A stretch of DNA of 11,897 nucleotides from JBBCJR01 sp037190805 (GTDB taxonomy: Bacteria > Pseudomonadota > Alphaproteobacteria > Sphingomonadales > Sphingomonadaceae), in the NCBI GenBank assembly GCA_037190805.1, contig JBBCJR010000032.1:1-11897 (forward strand), in the 5' to 3' direction. The translations under genes and the position numbers were made by a program. Shown here in pieces: positions 6,526-11,897 of this stretch (its first letter is position 1; each line of letters starts with the position of its first letter). Below the pieces are notes generated by a model that worked only from the letters and a program-made list of their open reading frames with translations, ran no database searches and was not told where the DNA came from.

Positions 6526-7437
6526 CTAGACGCCGAAGCGCGCCCTCGGGTTTCCTGCCTGGCCGCCCTTCCAGTTTTGGGAGAAGGCCTTGAGGTCGGG
6601 ATCGTCCCCCGGAACGTCGATCATCAGCCGCACCAGCTGATCACCGCGACCGCCCCCGGCCTTGTGGAATCCGCGTTCCTTCAACCGCATCACCCGGCCG
6701 GAGGACGAGCCCGCCGGCACCGACAGCATCACCGGCCCCTCGACCGTCGGCACCCGCACCTTGGCCCCCAGCACCGCCTCGTCCAGCCGCACCGGGAGGT
6801 CGAGGCGGACATTGTCGCCATCGCGCTCGAAATAGGGGTGAGGCTTCACGTCGATGGTCACGATCGCGTCGCCCGCGCCGCCCGGCCCCGCCTCGCCCTG
6901 CCCGGCCAATCGCCGCTGGGTGCCGCTTTCGACGCCGGGGGGCAGCTTCAGCTCAATGGTCTTGCCGTTGCCCAGCTGAACGCGCTGCGGCGTCAGCGCC
7001 GCGGCATCGATGAAATCAACCGCCAGCCGATAGGCGACGTCGGCACCCTTGGGCGCCGCCCGCCTGCCACCGAACCCACCGAAGCCGCTGCGCGCGCCGC
7101 CGAAAATCTCCGCGAACAGATCGGCCGGATCGCCTTGGAACTCGTGCGTCGCCGATCCACCCGGCCCACCGCGAAAACCGCCACCAGCGCCGTGCATGCC
7201 AAAGGGCGCGCGCGGATTGCCGTCCGCGTCGATCTCCCCCCGGTCGAAACGGGCGCGTTTCTCGCTGTCGGACAGCAGGTCATATGCGCCCGTCACTTCG
7301 GCAAAGCGTTCGGCTGCCTTGGGGTTATCCTTGTTGCGGTCGGGGTGAAGCTCCTTCGCCAGCTTGCGATAGGCCTTCTTCACGTCCGCCTCGCTGGCGC
7401 CGCGTGCGACGCCGAGTATCGTATAGGGGTCCGCCAT
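6526..7437 (-). CDS. Class B J-domain co-chaperone (DnaJ/CbpA-like)
   Basis: This 303-residue J-protein is expected to stimulate an Hsp70 (DnaK) ATPase and deliver client proteins in the cytosol. Residues 3-66 are a J domain with the essential HPD at 31-33. A Gly/Phe-rich linker follows at about 79-125. The C-terminal peptide-binding region spans 131-285 (LPPGVESGTQRRLAGQGEAG, PAGSSSGRVMRLKERG). The CxxCxGxG zinc repeats of true DnaJ are absent, so this is a CbpA-like class B protein and not the main DnaJ. I chose the ATG at 7437 (MADPYTILGV): AAAGG lies six bases upstream and J domains begin right there. A TTG at 7464 would add nine arginine-rich residues and is unlikely. The gene diverges from pdxH and probably heads the operon through fabI to acyP. 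Confidence 0.95.
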   Translation of the reverse strand: MADPYTILGVARGASEADVKKAYRKLAKELHPDRNKDNPKAAERFAEVTGAYDLLSDSEKRARFDRGEIDADGNPRAPFGMHGAGGGFRGGPGGSATHEFQGDPADLFAEIFGGARSGFGGFGGRRAAPKGADVAYRLAVDFIDAAALTPQRVQLGNGKTIELKLPPGVESGTQRRLAGQGEAGPGGAGDAIVTIDVKPHPYFERDGDNVRLDLPVRLDEAVLGAKVRVPTVEGPVMLSVPAGSSSGRVMRLKERGFHKAGGGRGDQLVRLMIDVPGDDPDLKAFSQNWKGGQAGNPRARFGV

Positions 7438-7545
7438 GCCGTGCCTTTGATACCTCCGCCGCAACAGATTGGCCGACGCATCGCCGGATGCAAGGGTGTC
7501 GATGCCCCCTCCCCAATCGCACGGTCATCCCTTAAGACCACCGAC
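7438..7545. promoter_or_regulatory. Divergent intergenic region between J-protein gene and pdxH
   Basis: This 108-bp gap must hold the promoters for the minus-strand J-protein operon and the plus-strand pdxH operon. I see no convincing sigma-70 or sigma-32 elements by eye. The only structure is a short inverted repeat (GCATC, four bases, GATGC) near 7478-7491. A purine-rich GGAGG on the minus strand at about 7454-7458 is too far (about 16 bases) from the ATG to be the ribosome site. Confidence 0.4.
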
Positions 7546-8121
7546 GTGACCGATCCACACGCCCTTTTCGCCGCCTGGTTCGCCGAGGCCGAAGCCGCCG
7601 AGCCCAATGATCCCAACGCCATGGCGCTGGCCACCGTCGATGCCGACGGCCGCCCGTCCGTCCGCATGGTGCTGTTGAAGGGTCATTCGCCGGCGGGTTT
7701 CGTCTTCTACACCAATCTTGAAAGCCGCAAGGGCGCCGCGCTCGCCGCAAATCCGGTCGCGGCGCTGCTGTTTCACTGGAAATCGCTGCGTCGTCAGGTG
7801 CGGATCGAAGGCCAGGTCGAGCCGGTCGGGGCCGACGAAGCCGACGCCTATTTCGCCTCGCGCCATCCCGATTCGCGGTTGGGCGCCTGGGCATCAGACC
7901 AGTCGCGGCCGCTGGCCGATCGCGCTGTGTTCGAGAGCCGATTCCGCGACATGCAGCAACGTTTCGCTGACGGCCCCATCCCCCGCCCGCCGCACTGGTC
8001 GGGATTCCGCGTCGTACCCGACCGGATCGAATTCTGGCTCGACCGGGCCCATCGGCTGCACGAACGCCGGCTGTTCACCCGTGCCGGCGACGGCTGGACC
8101 GAGGGTTTGCTCTACCCGTGA
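7546..8121 (+). CDS. pdxH: Pyridoxamine/pyridoxine 5'-phosphate oxidase
   Basis: PdxH uses FMN and oxygen to oxidise pyridoxine or pyridoxamine 5'-phosphate to pyridoxal 5'-phosphate, the final and salvage step of vitamin B6 synthesis. The 191-residue protein shows all family blocks: PSVRMVLLKG (37-46) and FYTNLESRKGAAL (54-66) for FMN, RRQVRIEG (82-89), RLGAWASDQS (111-120), WSGFRVVP (151-158) and the signature IEFWLDRAHRLHERR (161-175). The start is GTG at 7546; no in-frame ATG lies nearby, and the translation from GTG (MTDPHALFAAWF) matches the usual family N-terminus. No clear Shine-Dalgarno site precedes it, so it may be leaderless or weakly initiated. The protein is shorter than the 218-residue E. 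coli enzyme at its N-terminus, as is common in alphaproteobacteria. Its stop overlaps the next start (GTGA). Confidence 0.96.
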   Translation: MTDPHALFAAWFAEAEAAEPNDPNAMALATVDADGRPSVRMVLLKGHSPAGFVFYTNLESRKGAALAANPVAALLFHWKSLRRQVRIEGQVEPVGADEADAYFASRHPDSRLGAWASDQSRPLADRAVFESRFRDMQQRFADGPIPRPPHWSGFRVVPDRIEFWLDRAHRLHERRLFTRAGDGWTEGLLYP

Positions 8122-9008
8122 CCCGGGGCGCCCTCACCCGTCGCGCGGCGATGGCGTCGGTGGGCACTGCGCTGATCCTGCTGGCGTTGAAGGCGTGGGC
8201 AGCCTGGACCACGGGATCCGTCGCGGTGCTGGCCTCGCTCGCGGATACGGGGCTCGACCTGATCGCGTCCCTCGTCACCCTCTATGCGGTCCGCCTTTCG
8301 GCCGTGCCGGCGGACGACGACCATCGTTTCGGCCACGGCAAGGCGGAAGCGCTGGCCGCCCTGTTCCAGACGGGGCTGATCCTCGCCTCGGCGATCGCGA
8401 TCGGCTGGCGGGGCATCGAACGACTGGGCAACCCCGGCCCGACCGCTGCGCCTGAGCACGGGATCGCCGTATCCGTGGTCGCGATGGTCCTCACCCTGGT
8501 GCTGATCACCTATCAGCGGCGGATCGTCGCCAGAACGGGATCGCTCGCCATCCAGACCGATTCGATCCACTATTCCTCTGACCTGCTGCTCAATGCAGCG
8601 GTCATCACGGCCCTGGTGCTCGATGCCTGGATCGGATTCGCCGGCGCCGACGCGGGATTCGGCATCGCCATTGCGCTATGGCTGGCGGTGGGCGCCCTCA
8701 GGGCCGCGCGCAACGCCGTCGACGAGCTGATGGACAAGGAATGGCCGGACGCGCAGCGCCAGCAGTTCCTGACGGTCGCCGCCCGTCATCCCCGGCTGCG
8801 CGGCATTCATGACATGCGCACCCGAACCAGCGGCGGGCATCGTTTCGTGCAGTTCCATGTCTGGGTCGACCCCGGGATGACGCTGGCCGAGGCCCACCGC
8901 GTGATGGACGAGGTGGAAGCCGAGCTGCGGGTGGAGTTCCCCGGTGTGGATATCATCATCCATCCGGACCCCGACGGCCATATCGACCCGCCGAGGGGGG
9001 AGCCGTGA
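8118..9008 (+). CDS. Cation diffusion facilitator (FieF-like divalent metal efflux)
   Basis: This 296-residue inner-membrane antiporter of the CDF family is expected to export divalent metals such as Zn(II) or Fe(II) in exchange for protons. Hydrophobic segments cover about 13-32, 37-58, 79-98, 116-132 and 157-200, consistent with six membrane helices, followed by a cytoplasmic ferredoxin-like domain (205-296). The transport-site residues of the YiiP/FieF type are present: Asp43 and Asp47 (LADTGLDLIAS) and His151 and Asp155 (DSIHYSSD), a DD-HD set associated with Zn/Cd/Fe rather than Mn. HRFGHGKAEALA (69-80) is a further family block. It starts with GTG overlapping the pdxH stop by four bases; GAGG lies 13 bases upstream, rather far. 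An ATG at 8151 would trim part of the first helix and is less likely. The true metal is not determined by sequence alone. Confidence 0.92.
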   Translation: MTRGALTRRAAMASVGTALILLALKAWAAWTTGSVAVLASLADTGLDLIASLVTLYAVRLSAVPADDDHRFGHGKAEALAALFQTGLILASAIAIGWRGIERLGNPGPTAAPEHGIAVSVVAMVLTLVLITYQRRIVARTGSLAIQTDSIHYSSDLLLNAAVITALVLDAWIGFAGADAGFGIAIALWLAVGALRAARNAVDELMDKEWPDAQRQQFLTVAARHPRLRGIHDMRTRTSGGHRFVQFHVWVDPGMTLAEAHRVMDEVEAELRVEFPGVDIIIHPDPDGHIDPPRGEP

Positions 9009-9787
9009 CGCGCTTCGTCCAGGTCGATGCCTTCACCGACCGGCCGTTCGCCGGCAATCCCGCGGCGGTGATGCTGCTGGACGGCTGGCCCGACGACCGC
9101 CTTCTCCAGGCGATCGCGACCGAGAACAATCTCGCCGAAACCGCCTTTCTAGTCCCAGCGGGCGACGATCACGAGCTGCGCTGGTTCACGCCGGTCGTCG
9201 AGGTGGCGATGTGCGGCCACGCGACACTGGCGAGCGGCCATGTCCTGCTGAGCGACAACCCCGCCCTGACCTCGACATCCTTCCACACGCGCAAGGCCGG
9301 GCTGTTGACGGTGAGACGCGAAGAAGGGGGCTATGCGCTCGACCTGCCCGCCTGGCGCCCCCACGCCCGGGCGCTGCCAGAGATTGCGGCGTCCCTGGGC
9401 GAAACGCCGGGGGACATGCTGTGGCACGAAGCGGGTTACGCCGTCCTCGTCTATCCCGATGAAGGCGCGGTCCGCGCGCTGTCACCCGATTTCGCGGCGC
9501 TGGCGCGACTGGGCAACATCCTCGCCATCGCCACCGCGCCGGGCGATACGGCCGACATCGTCAGCCGGGTCTTCGCGCCGGGGGCGGGCATCGACGAGGA
9601 CCCGGTTACCGGCTCGGCGCATGCGGTGATCGCGCCTTACTGGGCAGAGCGGCTGGGCCGCGACCACTTCACCGCATTTCAGGCGAGCCAACGTGGCGGC
9701 CATATGCGCTGTGCCGTAAGCGGCGACCGGGTCATCCTGTCGGGGAACTGCGTGACCGTGATCGAGGGGCGCTTCAGGCTGCCCTGA
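9005..9787 (+). CDS. PhzF-family isomerase/epimerase-like protein
   Basis: The 260-residue product belongs to the PhzF/DapF-fold superfamily. The catalytic acid of the phenazine enzyme corresponds to Glu45, present here in NNLAETAF. FTPVVEVAMCGHATLASGHVL (61-81) and DEDPVTGSAHA (197-207) are the other two diagnostic blocks. Most family members outside phenazine clusters have unknown substrates, and no phenazine genes are visible here, so phenazine synthesis should not be inferred. The start is GTG, overlapping the CDF stop (GTGA), with GAGG at 8993-8996 eight bases upstream. Its last 14 bases overlap the end of mnmA on the other strand. It is presumably co-transcribed with pdxH and the transporter; the functional link, if any, is not evident. 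Confidence 0.92.
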   Translation: MTRFVQVDAFTDRPFAGNPAAVMLLDGWPDDRLLQAIATENNLAETAFLVPAGDDHELRWFTPVVEVAMCGHATLASGHVLLSDNPALTSTSFHTRKAGLLTVRREEGGYALDLPAWRPHARALPEIAASLGETPGDMLWHEAGYAVLVYPDEGAVRALSPDFAALARLGNILAIATAPGDTADIVSRVFAPGAGIDEDPVTGSAHAVIAPYWAERLGRDHFTAFQASQRGGHMRCAVSGDRVILSGNCVTVIEGRFRLP

Positions 9788-10886
9788 GCGCCGCCGGCTC
9801 GGTCGCGTCGATCCAGCCGCCGCCCATCACCCGCTCGCCGGCATAGAATACCGCCGCCTGGCCGGGGGAGACGCCATATTCAGGCGTGTCGAACGTAACC
9901 TGCTCGCCATCGAAGCGCGCCGGGGCCGGCCTGGCCATCGACCGCACCTTGACCGTCAGCGGCAGGTCGGGGGTCGCCGCACCGCCCAGCCAGTTGACCT
10001 CGGACAGCCGCGCCGACGCCACCGCCAGCGCCCGGCGGGGGCCAACGACGACCTGGCGCGACAGGGGATCGAGGCGCACGACATAGAGCGGCTCAGGATT
10101 GCCGCCGATCTCCAGCCCGCGGCGCTGGCCGACGGTGTAGCCGACGAGGCCGCGATGCCGGCCCAGCACCCGGCCGTCGAGGTCGACGATATCGCCCGGT
10201 GCCTCGGCCTCGGGTCGCAGCTTGCGGACCAGCCCCGCATAGTCGCCGTTAGGCACGAAGCAGATGTCCTGACTATCGGGCTTCAACGCCACCGACAGCC
10301 CATGCGCCTCGGCCAGCCGGCGGACCTCCGCCTTCGGCAGACCACCGAGGGGAAAGCGCAGATAGTCCAGCTGAGCGGCCGTGGTCGCGAACAGGAAATA
10401 GCTCTGGTCGCGGGCCGGATCGGCGCCGGTCCACAGCTCGGGTCCGTCCGCGCCTGCCACCCGACGGACATAATGGCCGGTGACGAGGCAGTCGGCGCCA
10501 AGATCGCGGGCGACCCGCAGCAGGTCGGCGAATTTCACCGTCTGGTTGCAGCGCACGCAGGGGATGGGGGTACGGCCGGCAAGATAGCTGTCGGCGAACT
10601 CGTCGATCACCTGCTGGCGAAAGCGGGTTTCGTAATCCAGAACATAATGGGCGATCCCCAGCTTCGCCGCCACAGCGCGTGCGTCATGGATGTCACGTCC
10701 GGCGCAGCAGCTTTTCGCCCGGCCGACCGCTGCTCCGTGATCATAGAGCTGAAGCGTGACGCCGATCGTCTCCGCCCCCGTCGCGGCGACCATGGCTGCC
10801 GCGACCGAGCTGTCGACACCGCCGGACATGGCGACGACGATGCGCGCACCCGCCAGCGGCCGGTCAAGCTGAAGATCGAGGACCAT
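9774..10886 (-). CDS. mnmA: tRNA-specific 2-thiouridylase MnmA
   Basis: MnmA adenylates and thiolates uridine 34 in the anticodons of tRNA-Lys, -Glu and -Gln, producing the s2U of mnm5s2U, with sulfur from a relay system. The 370-residue product has the ATP pyrophosphatase loop AMSGGVDSSVAAAM (19-32), the conserved SCCAGRDIHDAR (59-70), catalytic Cys113 in PCVRCNQTVKF, and the persulfide-forming Cys209 in PDSQDICFVPNGDY. The C-terminal beta-barrel part includes GLVGYTVGQRRGL and SPGQAAVFYAGERVMGGGWI. I chose the ATG at 10886 (MVLDLQLDRPLAGARIVVAMSGG), which gives the usual family length. The frame stays open to 11069, but that extension runs through the intergenic promoter region. No strong Shine-Dalgarno site is seen. 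The gene overlaps phzF tail to tail by 14 bp. Confidence 0.97.
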   Translation of the reverse strand: MVLDLQLDRPLAGARIVVAMSGGVDSSVAAAMVAATGAETIGVTLQLYDHGAAVGRAKSCCAGRDIHDARAVAAKLGIAHYVLDYETRFRQQVIDEFADSYLAGRTPIPCVRCNQTVKFADLLRVARDLGADCLVTGHYVRRVAGADGPELWTGADPARDQSYFLFATTAAQLDYLRFPLGGLPKAEVRRLAEAHGLSVALKPDSQDICFVPNGDYAGLVRKLRPEAEAPGDIVDLDGRVLGRHRGLVGYTVGQRRGLEIGGNPEPLYVVRLDPLSRQVVVGPRRALAVASARLSEVNWLGGAATPDLPLTVKVRSMARPAPARFDGEQVTFDTPEYGVSPGQAAVFYAGERVMGGGWIDATEPAALRAA

Positions 10887-11042
10887 CGCCGCGACATAGT
10901 GCCGGTGTCGCCGGCGCTCAAGCGGGGCGGGGCGGTAACCAATTCTAATCCCCTGCCTGCCTATAAACTCTCCGAAGCGCCTGCCGTTCTTCAATCTGTC
11001 GTCGCAAGCGACCCTCCGAGGGTCGCGAGAGCAGGAACAACA
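10887..11042. promoter_or_regulatory. Divergent intergenic region between mnmA and the Ala/Pro-rich gene
   Basis: This 156-bp gap is locally AT-richer around 10936-10970 than anything near it. It contains a plus-strand TATAAA (10962-10967) and a minus-strand TAGAAT (10947-10942), each plausible as a -10 element for the respective diverging gene, but neither has a good -35 at 17 bp. The plus-strand gene would have a leader of roughly 70 bases containing the palindrome at 11008-11026. The promoter calls are tentative. Confidence 0.4.
11008..11026. repeat. Near-perfect palindrome in the leader of the Ala/Pro-rich gene
   Basis: GCGACCCTC (11008-11016) is followed by one base and then its exact reverse complement GAGGGTCGC (11018-11026). 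It lies between the candidate -10 and the AGGA ribosome site (11033-11036) of the downstream gene. As DNA it could be a dimeric-regulator operator; as RNA it could fold into a 7- or 8-bp stem just ahead of the ribosome site. No T-run follows, so a simple terminator is unlikely. Confidence 0.6.
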
Positions 11043-11438
11043 ATGTCCCGCAACTCCGCCTTTCTGCATCGGTTCGAGGATAAGGTGGCGCGCCGCGTCG
11101 CCGCCTCGGACGGGCGCTCAGCGGGCGGGGACATGCAGGCAGCGCCCGACTTCGCCACGCTGGTCGCGGACGTCGCCCGCACCCAGGCCGCGACCGAAGC
11201 CGCCCAGGTCGAGACCGCCGTCGCCCCTGTCGAGACACCCGTCCCAGCCGCCGGCGTGGTCGACACGCTGGTCGCCGTGCTGGCGCCGGTAGCGGGGGAG
11301 CGGGTGCCATCCGGATCGTTCAACGGCACCGCCGCGCGCCGGATGCCAAGCCGGCCGCCAGCGCCCGCGGCCACGCGCCCGACCCATGGCCTGGCGCCCA
11401 TCCGCACGCTGGCCGCAACCCATTGGGAGCAATCATGA
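11043..11438 (+). CDS. Ala/Pro-rich protein upstream of sciP, function unknown
   Basis: I do not recognise this 131-residue protein. Residues 1-22 (SRNSAFLHRFEDKVARRVAA) are basic and could form an amphipathic helix. Residues 32-85 are Ala/Val-rich with a regular helical look, partly coiled-coil-like around 40-60. Residues 86-131 are Pro/Ala/Arg-rich and probably disordered. There is no cysteine, signal peptide or membrane segment. The ATG at 11043 has AGGA at 11033-11036, six bases upstream; codon third positions are overwhelmingly G or C, as in real genes here. The same frame stays open upstream through the antisense of mnmA, but that part is a shadow. An opposite-strand open frame covers the region too but has no supporting start signal. 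It could be a cytosolic or nucleoid-associated accessory protein; this is speculation. It lies 129 bp upstream of sciP on the same strand. Confidence 0.75.
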   Translation: MSRNSAFLHRFEDKVARRVAASDGRSAGGDMQAAPDFATLVADVARTQAATEAAQVETAVAPVETPVPAAGVVDTLVAVLAPVAGERVPSGSFNGTAARRMPSRPPAPAATRPTHGLAPIRTLAATHWEQS

Positions 11439-11567
11439 CCATGGTGCCCCGCGCGTTAACCTGCCTGAACCCCATCTTTACCCTGCGGGTTAGACCTTCC
11501 TTCAACTCCCGCCCGTACAAGCGAATCATATCGCGAAACGCAGTCGTATCGGCGTCGAGGACAGAGC
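11439..11567 (+). promoter_or_regulatory. sciP leader with candidate CtrA half sites and a GANTC site
   Basis: This 129-bp region precedes sciP. TTAACC at 11456-11461 matches the CtrA half site, and an inverted partner GGTTAG occurs at 11488-11493. A degenerate full box TTAG-N7-TTCA lies at 11490-11504 (consensus TTAA-N7-TTAA, three of four bases in each half). GAATC at 11523-11527 is a CcrM-type GANTC methylation site. GAGG at 11557-11560 is a good ribosome site, seven bases before the ATG. GANTC occurs elsewhere in the window by chance, so only the combination is suggestive. Confidence 0.4.
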
Positions 11568-11861
11568 ATGCTTGAGAACCAGAAGATCCGTCCATCACAG
11601 GTGATCGGTCCCCTTGGCGAGCCGTTGACGCTCGCCTCGCTGCCCGCCGCTCACACGCGCCGCTGGGTCGTGCGCCGCAAGGCCGAGGTCGTTGCCGCCG
11701 TCAATGGCGGCCTCATCACGGTGGACGAGGTTCTGGAACGCTACGACCTCAGTCTCGAGGAATTCACCAGCTGGCAGCGCGCGGTGGAACGGTCGGGGAT
11801 GCCCGGCCTGCGCGTCACCCGTATCCAGCATTATCGCCAGCTCTACGACCGCAAGCAGTAG
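11568..11861 (+). CDS. sciP: SciP-type CtrA-inhibitory regulator (DUF1153)
   Basis: The 97-residue product matches the DUF1153/SciP family of small helix-turn-helix proteins. In Caulobacter crescentus SciP binds DNA and CtrA and blocks CtrA-activated transcription, helping to set the G1/S phase of the cell cycle. The family core is easily seen: VIGPLGEPLTLASLP (12-26), TRRWVVRRKAEVVAAVNGGLI (30-50), a helix-turn-helix region VDEVLERYDLSLEEFTSWQRAVE (52-74) and GMPGLRVTRIQHYR (77-90). The conserved arginines and SWQRAVE block are intact. The ATG has GAGG seven bases upstream. It is full length and followed 25 bases later by the terminal G-rich sequence. Family membership is firm; that it acts on CtrA in this organism is inferred from the Caulobacter protein. 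Confidence 0.92.
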   Translation: MLENQKIRPSQVIGPLGEPLTLASLPAAHTRRWVVRRKAEVVAAVNGGLITVDEVLERYDLSLEEFTSWQRAVERSGMPGLRVTRIQHYRQLYDRKQ

Positions 11862-11874
11862 ATCAGGCAAAACC

Positions 11875-11897
11875 GGGGGCCGGGCGGGGGGGGGGGG
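11875..11897. other. Terminal G-rich tract ending in 12 G, probable contig-end artefact
   Basis: The last 23 bases are almost only G, ending in an uninterrupted run of 12 G (11886-11897). Drift into poly-G at a right-hand contig end is typical of two-colour sequencing reads that have lost signal. The sequence could be real, but it should not be trusted without raw-read support. Confidence 0.6.

Noticed and set aside
6577..7545. Long plus-strand frame antisense to the J-protein and continuous with pdxH.
   Set aside because: The J-protein on the minus strand has clear domain motifs; the plus-strand translation before the GTG at 7546 has none, so it is not a fused PdxH domain.
9005..9787. Phenazine biosynthesis function for the PhzF-family gene.
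   Set aside because: Fold and catalytic Glu fit the superfamily, but no other phenazine gene is present, and most members have other or unknown roles.
10155..11042. Large plus-strand frame antisense to mnmA and continuous with the Ala/Pro-rich gene.
   Set aside because: MnmA motifs define the real gene; the ATG at 11043 with its ribosome site defines the downstream start.
10991..11407. Thr/Ala/Ser-rich minus-strand frame opposite the Ala/Pro-rich gene, superficially repeat-like.
   Set aside because: Its composition is what GC-rich antisense frames give; the plus-strand frame has the ribosome site and the right codon bias.
11435..11575. 46-codon frame overlapping the stop of the preceding gene (ATGA) and running into the sciP start.
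   Set aside because: No ribosome site, poor third-position G/C compared with neighbours, and it lies across the AT-richer candidate promoter of sciP.
1..11897. Defence system, secondary-metabolite cluster, mobile element, CRISPR array or tRNA.
   Set aside because: No transposase, integrase, nuclease, toxin-antitoxin pair, direct-repeat array or tRNA-like fold was seen; nearly all the sequence is accounted for by core genes.

Overview
The window is a dense, very GC-rich (strong G/C preference at third codon positions) bacterial chromosome segment with 14 protein-coding genes. No RNA genes, insertion sequences, CRISPR arrays, phage genes or origins were seen. The gene set points to an alphaproteobacterium, most likely Sphingomonadales: a HisZ-type histidine regulatory subunit, a SciP/DUF1153 cell-cycle regulator, a FabI-AroC cluster beside a J-protein and PdxH, and frequent GTG starts. 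The taxonomic call is inference from gene content and order.

Layout, left to right. (1) hisZ-purA on the + strand, 25 bp apart, a likely pair linking histidine and adenine-nucleotide synthesis. (2) A minus-strand block read from about 7437 down to 2982: J-protein, BrkB/YihY membrane protein, fabI, a small exported cysteine-containing protein, aroC, acyP. The last four genes are joined by three successive 4-bp ATGA stop/start overlaps. After an 88-bp gap, a small exported proline-rich protein on the same strand converges on purA; its Shine-Dalgarno sequence lies inside a strong inverted repeat. (3) A plus-strand trio diverging from the J-protein: pdxH, a CDF metal transporter and a PhzF-family protein. 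All three use GTG starts, and the second and third are joined by GTGA overlaps. (4) mnmA on the minus strand, overlapping phzF tail to tail by 14 bp. (5) Diverging from mnmA, an unrecognised Ala/Pro-rich protein with a 19-bp near-perfect palindrome in its leader, then sciP behind a leader with degenerate CtrA-like half sites and a GANTC site. The sequence ends in a run of 12 G, suspicious as a contig-end artefact.

Functionally this is mostly core metabolism (histidine, adenylate, fatty acid, chorismate, vitamin B6, tRNA thiolation) plus a cell-cycle regulator. I found no undescribed multi-gene system. The parts most worth a second look are regulatory (the SD-masking hairpin at 2897-2929, the palindrome at 11008-11026, the sciP leader) and the three small proteins of unknown function. 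No gene-free stretch exceeds about 160 bases.
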